From Terrimonas sp. (GTDB lineage: Bacteria; Bacteroidota; Bacteroidia; Chitinophagales; Chitinophagaceae), in NCBI RefSeq assembly GCF_003075435.1, contig NZ_QCZJ01000027.1:1-64000 (forward strand): 64,000 nt of DNA, read 5' to 3'. Within the stretch, counting starts at the first letter, position 1. Every line of letters starts with the position of its first letter. Of the stretch, positions 27,812 to 35,467 are shown piece by piece. Made by a program: the position numbers and the translations under genes. A model generated the notes under the pieces. It was not told the DNA's origin. It saw only the letters and a list, made by a program, of their open reading frames with translations, and made no database searches.

Positions 27812-29119
27812 TTATTGGTTATTGGAAACGTTCTTGTTTCTTTTTCTTTTCTTGCCTTTTTTCTTTAGCTGACCGGGTATATAATCAGCTACTTGGTCGG
27901 GTTGTATCAAGGCATCCAGTGCATTGCCAACAGGGATGCTAATTGGATCTGGCGTATGATCCTGGGGAAGCGTTTTAACGTCGCGGTCGGTCACTTGCGC
28001 AGGCTGTGTAGCTTTGCCTGCTTTTTGAGCTGTCTGTGGTAATAACTCTGACTTCATCACTTCTTTCAAGCCGCATCGTTCCTGTATGGCTTTGGCACTG
28101 TATTGCTTACCCAATGCACTTCCGTTGAAGATACTTTTGGTCTGATGATCCACGTAGGTTATGCCATATATCAACCCGGCATCATTTTGACGCAAGGCAA
28201 CGTGTATGCCCTTTCTTTCGAGTTGATTTACCAGTTCGTCCAATGTTGGCGTTTTACCAATAAACAACCTGTCTATTTCATTTTTTACGCGGCTTTTAAA
28301 TGGTTGTCGTTTGGCATCATTCGGGTTAAATTTTTCTTCCAGAAATTTCAGAGTAGGCTTATTATAAAAGTCGCTGGCCTTAATGGGTACGCCTACAGGC
28401 TTTCCATCCTCATCCAGTATGCGGTAAACCAATCCGCCACCCTGAAAAATTCTTGAATGTTCACTGCCTCGATCCGCCAGTACATTGTACTGTTTCAATA
28501 CTGCATTCAGCTCCGGCAGACTGGTGTAGTGATATTTAAACAGTACCGAATCGAGTACATTGGTGATGGCTCTTTTTGTTTCTGTACGCCCGTATTGTAC
28601 CTTCTTTGCATCAATAGGTTTTAACCTGAATGCCTGCCTTCTTGCATGGGCATCGGCGACTACAAGACCAAACATTTTTTCAATCTCTTTTCTTGCAGGC
28701 TCTGACTTGCGAATGCCGAGGTGATGCAGGTCAATGCGATTGCCGTTAGACTGGATATTAGTAGTAACTATATGAATATGCGGGTGACCTGCGTCATGGT
28801 GCTGATAAACAAGATAGGGCTGCTCACCAAAGCCTAATTTCTGCATATAAACGTTGGCAATTCCCATCAACTTTTCCTTGCTCAAATGTGTTTCCGAAGG
28901 GTCAAAATTGAGGGAAATATGTACGCTGTTTCGTTTAACATTCCCTCTCAGTTCTGTCCTTTTCAGCAGATAGCCTAACTTAATCTTCAGGCTCATTTCA
29001 TCAGCATTCAGCGGAAAATTTTCTGCTCCGATGCACTCTGCTACACCTTCTTTAACTTTGTTCTCATTGTAGTTGAAAATACGGTGCATAGAGTGGCCAG
29101 GCTTTATCACTGCAACCAT
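27812..29119 (-). CDS. Relaxase/mobilization nuclease (MobB-type, MOBP-like)
   Basis: 435 residues. The histidine triad is HHDAGHPHIHIVTTN (HPHIH at 112-116), and a tyrosine-bearing motif is near the N-terminus (IFNYNENKV, Y17). HISLNFDPSET is the preceding conserved strand. It would nick one strand at oriT and stay bound to the 5' end during transfer. The gene starts inside the preceding accessory gene (13-bp overlap). The C-terminus is basic, ending KKKGKKRKRNKNVSNNQ. Confidence 0.92.
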   Translation of the reverse strand: MVAVIKPGHSMHRIFNYNENKVKEGVAECIGAENFPLNADEMSLKIKLGYLLKRTELRGNVKRNSVHISLNFDPSETHLSKEKLMGIANVYMQKLGFGEQPYLVYQHHDAGHPHIHIVTTNIQSNGNRIDLHHLGIRKSEPARKEIEKMFGLVVADAHARRQAFRLKPIDAKKVQYGRTETKRAITNVLDSVLFKYHYTSLPELNAVLKQYNVLADRGSEHSRIFQGGGLVYRILDEDGKPVGVPIKASDFYNKPTLKFLEEKFNPNDAKRQPFKSRVKNEIDRLFIGKTPTLDELVNQLERKGIHVALRQNDAGLIYGITYVDHQTKSIFNGSALGKQYSAKAIQERCGLKEVMKSELLPQTAQKAGKATQPAQVTDRDVKTLPQDHTPDPISIPVGNALDALIQPDQVADYIPGQLKKKGKKRKRNKNVSNNQ

Positions 29120-29496
29120 ATTTCCAGTATTTTTTTTACGTTTATCCTGACCTCATCTACCTTACTGCTAAGGATATTTTTCTCCACTTCATACGCTATC
29201 AACCAGCTTTTAAATTCAGCGATCTGGCTGAGTGTATGGAGCTTTTTAACAGCTTGATTGAAGTTGTTTCCTACTGCATTTAGCTCGCTGCGAAGCCGGG
29301 TAAGCTCTGCCATTAAGTCATCCTGTGAGCTGTTACGGTAGGTTGTTACAACGGGTTTATCGAACAGGCTTCGACGTACATAATCGCTTAGCTTTCGACA
29401 GGTAGAAGCCTTCCACTTCTTTTCAATTTTAGCATACTCATCGGGTGTCAGACGCAGCCCGATAATGCGTGTCCTGTTTGAATTTTGTTCTTTCAT
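29107..29496 (-). CDS. Relaxosome accessory protein (MobA-type)
   Basis: About 129 residues from the ATG; a GTG lies one codon upstream. An N-terminal ribbon-helix-helix-like segment (RIIGLRLTPDEYAKIEKKW, then LSDYVRRSLFDKP) is followed by helices with the MobC-like stretch LNAVGNNFNQAVKKLH. It probably binds DNA near oriT and positions the relaxase. It overlaps the relaxase gene by 13 bp and is the first gene of the mob operon. Confidence 0.88.
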   Translation of the reverse strand: MKEQNSNRTRIIGLRLTPDEYAKIEKKWKASTCRKLSDYVRRSLFDKPVVTTYRNSSQDDLMAELTRLRSELNAVGNNFNQAVKKLHTLSQIAEFKSWLIAYEVEKNILSSKVDEVRINVKKILEIWLQ

Positions 29497-29499
29497 CAC

Positions 29500-29731
29500 T
29501 GATCATTTTCACGTTTTCAAACTCATTTTCACCTTTCAGACGCCCTGCCCACGAGTTCCGAGTGATGGGCAGCCAGATCCGGTTGTTTAACAACCGTTCA
29601 TCTGGCCGATTGCGGGAAAGTTGCAATCTTTCAGCTTTTAGAACCTCTTCAGACATTGATAAGGCTCTAAAGCATGTAAGAGGCTAAAGCACTTTAAGAA
29701 GCTAAAGCGGCTCTTATAGTTCTGTTATCAC
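29500..29731. other. Candidate origin of transfer upstream of the mob operon
   Basis: This gene-free 232-bp stretch holds three kinds of repeats: CTGCCCA/TGGGCAG arms (29545-29551, 29566-29572), a near-perfect 17-bp palindrome with arms CGGTTGTT/AACAACCG (29580-29596), and three CTAAAGC copies at 29667, 29684 and 29702 with 17-18 bp spacing. Position before the accessory and relaxase genes plus these repeats fits oriT; the nick site is not identified. Confidence 0.5.
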
Positions 29732-30634
29732 TTATTTCAACTTCTGTTTTTGATGTTTCCTTTGCGGCTTACCGAAATTCACTATCCAGTCGTTGAAGTC
29801 TTTGTGGTTTTGATACAGACTGCTTTCGTCCTTGTAGTTACTGCTCAGGGAAAGTGCATACCGACTGCAATTTTGTCCGGTAGCATCTCTGTCCAGATAA
29901 AGCCTGATGGTATTATGTTTTTCCAGAAAAGGGCGTGCAGTTTCAAAGAAGGATACAGAGTTCAGCACTACAAAATCAAAGCGGTCTTCGGGGTCTTGTT
30001 GGTGGGTAGCCTTGAAGGAAAGGAAGTCGGTAAAGCCTTCAAAAACGATGACCTCACCGGCACTGTTATCAATGGTGGTGATGCCTTTTGGCGAGCTACT
30101 GGCTTTGAAGTAAGGATTGCGTATTTCAAAGCCTCCCAGGTCATTTTTGAAGCCGATACCATAATACACTTTTCCGTTAAGTTCGTACCGAACCTCACGG
30201 CAGTAGCGGTCAGCTATATCAATGGGTATGCGGCGTTGCTGCAAGTAGCGTAGAAGGGCGGTAGAGGAAAGTATGAAGTCTCCCAAAATCTTTATTTGGT
30301 TCTCAGGTTCAGGTCTGGTGATAGACTGCTGAATTGAGGGCTTTTGAAGGGAAAGATTACCGCTTAAATTCTGTAGCAATTCGGAAACGGTGCAGCCGTG
30401 ATAAAGGATAGCAAAATCAACCAGGTTACCGCCTTTGCCGAGGCCGTGATCATACCAGCGGTTCAGCTTGCGATTAACTTTGAAGGAAGGCGTTTTTTCA
30501 TCCCGAAGTGGTGAAAAATACCAATGATCGTTGTTCCTGATTTTTGATGGTTCATACCCTAAGTCAGCAAGGAAATGAACTATGTCTATTTCTTTGGCTT
30601 CACTAACGGAAAGCCTTTTATTCCTGAAATTCAT
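29732..30634 (-). CDS. Toprim-domain primase-like protein
   Basis: About 300 residues from the ATG. The N-terminal region resembles the CHC2 primase zinc-finger domain (SPLRDEKTPSFKVNRKLNRW, GLGKGGNLVDFAI), but the cysteine/histidine metal ligands are not obvious. A Toprim domain follows with VIVFEGFTDF (catalytic Glu) and RLYLDRDATG (DxD). Proteins of this type occur on many Bacteroidota mobile elements and may prime the complementary strand after transfer. It faces away from the gene at 30791. Confidence 0.85.
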   Translation of the reverse strand: MNFRNKRLSVSEAKEIDIVHFLADLGYEPSKIRNNDHWYFSPLRDEKTPSFKVNRKLNRWYDHGLGKGGNLVDFAILYHGCTVSELLQNLSGNLSLQKPSIQQSITRPEPENQIKILGDFILSSTALLRYLQQRRIPIDIADRYCREVRYELNGKVYYGIGFKNDLGGFEIRNPYFKASSSPKGITTIDNSAGEVIVFEGFTDFLSFKATHQQDPEDRFDFVVLNSVSFFETARPFLEKHNTIRLYLDRDATGQNCSRYALSLSSNYKDESSLYQNHKDFNDWIVNFGKPQRKHQKQKLK

Positions 30635-30703
30635 AACCACACATTTTCAAACACACATTCAGTTCTTCTATGCGAAGTTAAACAGGCGATATTGCATTAA
30701 CCT

Positions 30704-30728
30704 ATCCTCATCATATTTTGATGAGGAT
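30704..30728. promoter_or_regulatory. Palindrome in the divergent gap between primase-like gene and 30791
   Basis: ATCCTCATCA and TGATGAGGAT are perfect 10-bp arms around a 5-base centre. Its place between two divergent genes suggests an operator, although a terminator is not excluded. Confidence 0.5.
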
Positions 30729-30746
30729 GCAAAAACCTTTGTCATT

Positions 30747-30754
30747 TACTTTTG
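30747..30754 (+). promoter_or_regulatory. Candidate -7 box upstream of 30791
   Basis: TACTTTTG fits TAnnTTTG. A TTTG at 30717-30720 is 26 bp upstream, rather far for a -33 box, so this is a weak call. Confidence 0.3.
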
Positions 30755-30790
30755 TGCAGTGAGTATTGTTTAAATTAAAACCGTGTGATT

Positions 30791-31078
30791 ATGCTAACAA
30801 CGAGTGATGTAGCCAAAGTGTATGATACTATTCTCAGTATCCCTGGCATGAGTGAAACAGTGAAGATTGACATGAGGATTTCCCGCAAGAACGTATTGTT
30901 GTTGCATAGTGTCCTCAAGCGTGGGTTGATGGCGAAAGACGATGATAAATCATCTGCCTTGCTGGAAAGTATTCCAAAGGAAGCATTGGACGAATTACAC
31001 GTAATTGCCGATGAATACCTAACCAAAGCAGGATTGACTGAACTTAGCGAGAAGCTGAAGGCGCTAAGTACAAAGTAG
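30791..31078 (+). CDS. Small conserved-looking hypothetical protein
   Basis: 95 residues from the ATG; a GTG lies two codons upstream. The product is a helical soluble protein (DVAKVYDTILSIPGMSETVK, RISRKNVLLLHSVLKRGL). I recognise no domain. It is divergent from the primase-like gene across a region with a 25-bp palindrome, and a terminator hairpin follows. It may be a regulator or part of the element's maintenance genes. Confidence 0.6.
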   Translation: MLTTSDVAKVYDTILSIPGMSETVKIDMRISRKNVLLLHSVLKRGLMAKDDDKSSALLESIPKEALDELHVIADEYLTKAGLTELSEKLKALSTK

Positions 31079-31096
31079 CCAGGAATGCAGCAAAGC

Positions 31097-31160
31097 CATT
31101 TGGAGGGAAACGGATGTTTACAGCATAACCATAAGCAATTCCTTCAAATGGTTTTTTTAT
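31097..31160. terminator. Terminator after the 30791 gene
   Basis: CCATTTGGAGG near 31097 pairs with CCTTCAAATGG near 31142, followed by a run of seven T. The loop is long (about 35 nt). It could also serve the convergent gene at 31181. Confidence 0.55.
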
Positions 31161-31180
31161 TATTCAACTACCCTGGATTA

Positions 31181-31645
31181 TCATGGAATTTCCTTTACGG
31201 TGAAAGTGGCAACCATTAATTTTTTATTATTAGTATCACGTTGAATAACGTCTATTTCGTCTATCCATATACTATCAATACCACTGTAAGAAATAGGCAC
31301 TCCCCCGGCGCGTGCATCGCCACACATCAATTGACGCAACCTGCCTTCTGGCTGCACATAGTAATAGTTATTCCATTTCTTCTTATAGGTGCTTTGCGTA
31401 TATAAAGTACCTGAAGCGGGAATTTCAAAAACCCTTCTCTTTGCGTCCCTTTTTTCGGGCATACCATCAGGGTCATTAAAGAATACGGTAGCGGTTCCCT
31501 TAAAGCCATCAGGTATCAGGTACATATCGGCTCTTTTCTCCCAATACCCTGTCAATAAAATGACACCGCCAAAGATCACTGCACTTGCAATCAGGATAAG
31601 CAATATCATGCGGTTATCTGTAATGGGAACAATCTTGAATTTCAT
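31181..31645 (-). CDS. DUF6843-like membrane-anchored protein
   Basis: About 154 residues from the second Met. A single N-terminal membrane helix (MILLILIASAVIFGGVILL) precedes a domain reading MYLIPDGFKGTATVFFNDP and FEIPASGTLYTQ, the pattern I associate with DUF6843. The function is unknown. It would be anchored with its domain outside the cytoplasm. It converges on the 30791 gene across the terminator. Confidence 0.65.
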   Translation of the reverse strand: MKFKIVPITDNRMILLILIASAVIFGGVILLTGYWEKRADMYLIPDGFKGTATVFFNDPDGMPEKRDAKRRVFEIPASGTLYTQSTYKKKWNNYYYVQPEGRLRQLMCGDARAGGVPISYSGIDSIWIDEIDVIQRDTNNKKLMVATFTVKEIP

Positions 31646-31727
31646 AAACAAGGAAGTTTCGGATTAACAATTTGGGGCGAATTTCAAAAAAGAAGAGAGG
31701 TAACAGCGCAACAGGGAAACTACGTTG

Positions 31728-31943
31728 TCAAGTCTTCTTCGTGATCACCCATCCTTCCTGCGTTCGGATGCTCGGTATGTTATTTTGCTCTAACCACTTC
31801 TGGAAAGCAGCTACGTCTTTAGGGGTAAAATGAATGATGTCACCATCTTTGAGCATAATGGTGAAGAAGTCACTTGCAGCAAGAAACTTTGCTAATTGTC
31901 CGGCAGTGTACTTAAAATCCGGGTAGCGGTTGGCTGAAGTCAT
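31728..31943 (-). CDS. Small hypothetical protein
   Basis: 71 residues, soluble, ending GWVITKKT. I recognise no family. The sequence DFFTIMLKDGDIIHFTPKDV looks like a small beta-rich fold. It lies just before the structured noncoding stretch at 31981-32125. It has a plausible start and composition but little other support. Confidence 0.45.
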   Translation of the reverse strand: MTSANRYPDFKYTAGQLAKFLAASDFFTIMLKDGDIIHFTPKDVAAFQKWLEQNNIPSIRTQEGWVITKKT

Positions 31944-32386
31944 ACTATGTTGCTTTTAGTAGGTTCCCTTTTGACTTGCCGCCTGCACAAAAAAGAGCGC
32001 AGGCAACAACTCACCGCACTGAGGTCTTAGGAAACCCGGCAACGATAAGTGCGCCCACGCCGTAGCATGAGCGTTCTCACTTATTGTCCCATTGCCTTTT
32101 TGAAAGTTCCTAAGTTTCAGTGCGGGACTTAAAGCTAAAACGCTTCAAGAATATTTTGTGCAAAGATATAATTTTAAGCGGATTTCTTTGAATGTTAGCA
32201 TAACATCATGGTTTAGCACAGTGAAATAAAGGCAGGGTTTCGCGCATGACGGAAATCAGTTTTTTCATTGATAACGGTCATTCTTTAAACGACTGTTCAC
32301 GGTTTACCTTTATGCAAGATTTTATACAACCTGGTTTTTGATACAGGACGTTCAAAATGCGAAGTCTATTGCAAGCGTAATAAAGA
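31944..32386. other. Gene-free stretch with strong secondary structure
   Basis: No gene seen in 443 bp. It contains the nested hairpin described at 31981-32125. The last 60 bases before the AraC-type gene contain GTTCAAAATGC (about 32349), similar to a site before the gene at 33055. Confidence 0.6.
31981..32125. ncRNA. Highly structured noncoding element, candidate small RNA or cis-acting site
   Basis: A first hairpin is GCCTGC/GCAGGC (31981-31986 with 31999-32004). Then five nested perfect stems close one on another: CCGCACTGA (32014-32022) with TCAGTGCGG (32117-32125), CTTAGGAA (32026) with TTCCTAAG (32107), GGCAA (32038) with TTGCC (32092), ATAAGTG (32045) with CACTTAT (32078), and ACGC (32057) with GCGT (32071). 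This is far more order than chance would give. I know no RNA family that it matches. It could be a small RNA, a recombination site or a transfer origin. Confidence 0.5.
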
Positions 32387-32989
32387 ATGAAACAAAATCA
32401 ATTATATATCAAAGGCATGTGCTGTGAACGTTGTATTGACAAGGTGAAACAACTGCTTGGTGAAGGAAATTACAAGGCCCTGAAAACAACCCTCGGCGAA
32501 GTAACGCTTGAAAATAAACTAACAGAAAAAGATTTAGCGGCATTAAACCGAAAGCTGGCAACCTGGGGCTTTACCGTGGTGAACTCACATACAGAGCAGG
32601 TAGTTGCCAAAGCAAAGACAGCCATTTTTGAGTATATGAATGAAATGATCGGCAAAAGCTCAAAATTGCGATTATCAGATTATGTAGCAAAAAAAGTCGG
32701 CATGAGTTACTACTACATCAGCCGCATTTTTTCAGAGGCAGAAAAAATAACAATGGAAAAGTTCCTGATCCTGTTAAAAGTGGAACGGGTGAAGGAACTG
32801 CTTTTACAGGACGAAACAACAATCAGCAATATCGCATACGATTTGGGTTACAGTTCGTCACAAAGCATGTCCTCCCAGTTTAAAAAGGTTACCGGAAAAA
32901 CACCTGGACAATACCGGCTCAGTCCGGTTCCGGCGCGTGTTCATCTGGATAAAATAGAGGTGCAAAATTTTATACAAAATCCAAAATAA
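32387..32989 (+). CDS. AraC-family regulator with an N-terminal metal-binding-like domain
   Basis: 200 residues. The N-terminal 70 residues resemble an HMA fold with KGMCCERCIDKV (Cys near 11, 12 and 15), then an AraC-type HTH at the C-terminus (TISNIAYDLGYSSSQSMSSQ, FKKVTGKTPGQYR). The domain order suggests direct sensing of a thiophilic metal, probably copper. It opens the first efflux cluster, reading into it, and is a paralogue of the gene at 49628. Confidence 0.85.
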   Translation: MKQNQLYIKGMCCERCIDKVKQLLGEGNYKALKTTLGEVTLENKLTEKDLAALNRKLATWGFTVVNSHTEQVVAKAKTAIFEYMNEMIGKSSKLRLSDYVAKKVGMSYYYISRIFSEAEKITMEKFLILLKVERVKELLLQDETTISNIAYDLGYSSSQSMSSQFKKVTGKTPGQYRLSPVPARVHLDKIEVQNFIQNPK

Positions 32990-33017
32990 TGCGTACAAAG
33001 TTCAAAACGCCTAAAAC

Positions 33018-33025
33018 TAACTTTG
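33018..33025 (+). promoter_or_regulatory. Candidate -7 box upstream of the first HYC_CC_PP gene
   Basis: TAACTTTG matches TAnnTTTG 30 bp before the ATG. GTTCAAAACGC (about 33000-33010) just upstream resembles GTTCAAAATGC before the AraC gene at 32387 and may be a regulator site. Confidence 0.4.
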
Positions 33026-33054
33026 CTAAAATTGAAATAGTTGTAAAATAAACA

Positions 33055-33444
33055 ATGAAACCAATAGCCGTCATAGCGTTAATGTTCGTTTACCTGATCG
33101 CATCATCAGGTATCAGCGGCTCCATACACTATTGCGGCGATACCGTTGCCTCTGTTTCTTTTGGGCACAACCATACCAATAAATGTGCCTGTGGCAGCGA
33201 GGATATGAAGGACTGCTGCCATGACAAAGATTTTTACCTGCATCTGGATGATGGTCATCAAAAATCAACGCAGGTATCCTTCGACCTGTCCAAAACATTT
33301 GACGTTGATATCGCATTGGTACCAGCCTCTCATTCCGATTTTCAACTATTCTCCTGGTCAGCCAGTCCCAAACCATCCTTCTATCATCCCCCCGACCAGC
33401 TACATCCCCGGCTGTATGTTTTAAACCGGGTTTTCCGGATTTGA
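33055..33444 (+). CDS. HYC_CC_PP family protein, first copy
   Basis: 129 residues with an N-terminal hydrophobic export signal. The family's three marks are visible: SIHYCGD (HYC), DCCHD (CC) and HPPDQ (PP). Histidine and cysteine clusters (GHNHTNKCACG) suggest metal binding in the periplasm. These proteins often sit before copper/silver efflux genes in Bacteroidota, as here and at 52436. The activity is unknown. Confidence 0.88.
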   Translation: MKPIAVIALMFVYLIASSGISGSIHYCGDTVASVSFGHNHTNKCACGSEDMKDCCHDKDFYLHLDDGHQKSTQVSFDLSKTFDVDIALVPASHSDFQLFSWSASPKPSFYHPPDQLHPRLYVLNRVFRI

Positions 33445-33688
33445 TGTTCCAAAATCATTAACCAACACGCCCGGCTCAGGCAGGTTGATGAGATCCCCCT
33501 TGTGTGCGGCGCTGCCGGTCTGTTACATTCAGACGGAAGATATACTTATGTCTATTCTTCAGTTGGCATGAATGATTTTCCAGTCCTGTTTGATGTGGTA
33601 AATGTTGTCAAAGCTTCCGCAGGCAGCTCAGCCGTTTGTTATTTCAATTCGTTCATTAATCAATATTTCACAATTAAAATCAAAAACA

Positions 33689-34087
33689 ATGAAAAGGTTC
33701 CTTTTCTTTTTTATGCTGGCAGGAAGCCTGCTGGCATTCTCACAAAATTCGGTAGCACAGAAAAATTCAGTAACGGCTGCAACCGCTACTAAAAAGAACG
33801 GCTATACCGTTCTGAACGCCGGAGAGAAAGTCGTCCTGTATAAATACGAACACAAGGCACATGCGCCCAAACAGGCAGACAAGTATCCGATCACCTATTT
33901 CTTTACAACGGGAGATTCCGACGTACTGCAACCGCTTACAAAGACAAACCTGAAAAAAGCGTTTCCGCAAAACCATCCTTTCCACGACGCTTTGGATCAG
34001 ACCTTCAAAGAAGACGGTGAACTTACCGCATATGACAGTTTCCACAAAATGTATAAAGTAAACTGGGTGTTGAAAAACCATCTCTGA
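33689..34087 (+). CDS. Secreted hypothetical protein of the efflux cluster
   Basis: 132 residues from the ATG giving MKRFLFFFMLAGSLLAFSQN, a clear signal peptide cleaved near residue 23. The mature part has many Lys and His residues but no motif I know. It lies between the HYC_CC_PP gene and the RND pump and is followed by a strong terminator, so it may be transcribed apart from the pump. In-frame sequence upstream of the ATG looks noncoding. Confidence 0.7.
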   Translation: MKRFLFFFMLAGSLLAFSQNSVAQKNSVTAATATKKNGYTVLNAGEKVVLYKYEHKAHAPKQADKYPITYFFTTGDSDVLQPLTKTNLKKAFPQNHPFHDALDQTFKEDGELTAYDSFHKMYKVNWVLKNHL

Positions 34088-34095
34088 TTATTCAG

Positions 34096-34125
34096 GGGCT
34101 GCCTCTTTGCGGGCGGCAGCCCTTT
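34096..34125 (+). terminator. Terminator after the 33689 gene
   Basis: GGGCTGCC (34096-34103) pairs with GGCAGCCC (34115-34122), followed by TTT. It separates the small secreted genes from the RND pump genes. Confidence 0.7.
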
Positions 34126-34183
34126 GATTAAAACCACAACCATCGTAGTGTTATGAAAAGACAACTACTAAAACAATGATATC

Positions 34184-35461
34184 ATGATAGAAAAAATAAT
34201 TTCATGGTCTATACGGAACCGGTTCTTTGTCTGGATCGGGATTATCATGATCGTAGTTGGTGGCATCTACTCCATAAAAGAGACGCCGGTAGATGCATTG
34301 CCCGACCTTTCCGAAAACCAGGTGATCATTTATACAGAATACATGGGGCGAAATCCCAAGATCATGGAAGACCAGATCACCTACCCGTTAGTCTCCAACC
34401 TGCAAGGCATACCCAGCATCAAGTCCATCAGAGCGGCATCCATGTTCGGGATGAGTTTCATATTTGTCGTGTTCAAGGATGACGTGGATGTTTACTGGGC
34501 AAGAACCAGGGTTTTGGAAAGGCTCAATTATGCGCAGAAATTCCTGCCACAGGGGGTTACGCCTTCTTTGGGGCCGGACGGTACCGGGCTGGGTCATGTT
34601 TTTTGGTACACACTCGATGGAAAGGGTTATAATCTTGGGGAACTCAGGGCACTGCAAGACTGGTACGTAAAGTTCGCGCTTCAGAATGTGGAAGGTGTCA
34701 GCGAAGTAGCTTCCTTTGGCGGCTTCCAGAAAGGCTACCAGGTTACAATAGATCCGCATAAGCTGGTGTACTATGGGGTTTCACTCATGGATGTAACCCG
34801 TGCCGTCTCCGCCAATAATAAAGATGTCGGGGGCAGCTTGTATGAGATGAATTCAACCGGCTATTTGATCCGGGGTCAGGGCTATATTACCAGCCTTGAT
34901 GACATCAAGGAAATCCCTATCGGCACCTATAAATCCATACCGATTACACTGAGTGATATTGCGGAAGTGCAGATGAGTCCCGATCTCAGACTGGGGATCG
35001 TTGATGAGAATGGCGAAGGAGAAGTGGTCGGAGGCATTGTTGTGGCCAGGTTCGGGGAAAACGCGAAGGACGTGATTGAAAGGGCAAAGGCCAAAATGAA
35101 AGACATTGAAAAAGGATTGCCTGCCGGTGTCAAATTTAAAACGGCCTACGACCGCAGCGACCTCATATTGGCTGCAATAGATACCCTCAAAGAGGCCCTT
35201 TGGCAGGAAATACTGATTGTTTGTATCGTTGTCATCTTATTTCTCTTTAGCGGCAAAAGCGGGCTGGTCGCGATTGTTTCCATTCTCCTGTCGGTACTTA
35301 TCGGATTTATCCTCATGAAATTATTCGGGGTTACGGCCAATATCCTCTCACTGGGCGGTATTGCGCTTGCCATTGGTGATGTGGTAGATCCGGGAATTGT
35401 CATGGCAGAGAATGCCTACAGGATGTTAACCAACAGAGTTCTTAACGTAGAAAACAAGTAA
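34184..35461 (+). CDS. RND heavy-metal efflux pump, N-terminal half (CusA/CzcA-type), cluster 1
   Basis: 425 residues, about 40% of a usual CusA/CzcA of roughly 1040. It starts with the RND N-terminal helix (IISWSIRNRFFVWIGIIMIV) and ends after the membrane helix with the proton-relay aspartate (DVVDPGIVMAEN). The frame then stops, and the rest of the pump is encoded from 35468. The same break occurs in the paralogue at 52941, so it is not a random frameshift. With the second half, the TolC-like channel and the adaptors it would export Cu(I)/Ag(I) or a related cation. A nine-codon ATG-to-TGA frame (34153-34179) ends 4 bp before the start. Confidence 0.9.
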   Translation: MIEKIISWSIRNRFFVWIGIIMIVVGGIYSIKETPVDALPDLSENQVIIYTEYMGRNPKIMEDQITYPLVSNLQGIPSIKSIRAASMFGMSFIFVVFKDDVDVYWARTRVLERLNYAQKFLPQGVTPSLGPDGTGLGHVFWYTLDGKGYNLGELRALQDWYVKFALQNVEGVSEVASFGGFQKGYQVTIDPHKLVYYGVSLMDVTRAVSANNKDVGGSLYEMNSTGYLIRGQGYITSLDDIKEIPIGTYKSIPITLSDIAEVQMSPDLRLGIVDENGEGEVVGGIVVARFGENAKDVIERAKAKMKDIEKGLPAGVKFKTAYDRSDLILAAIDTLKEALWQEILIVCIVVILFLFSGKSGLVAIVSILLSVLIGFILMKLFGVTANILSLGGIALAIGDVVDPGIVMAENAYRMLTNRVLNVENK

Positions 35462-35467
35462 CCAGGT

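Noticed and set aside
29438-29687. 72-codon ORFs on both strands in the candidate oriT
   Set aside because: They cover palindromes and repeats and lack similarity; the stretch is better read as a cis-acting site.
33502-33792. 96-codon plus-strand ORF between the HYC_CC_PP gene and the secreted protein
   Set aside because: It runs out of frame into the gene at 33689, which has a clear signal peptide.
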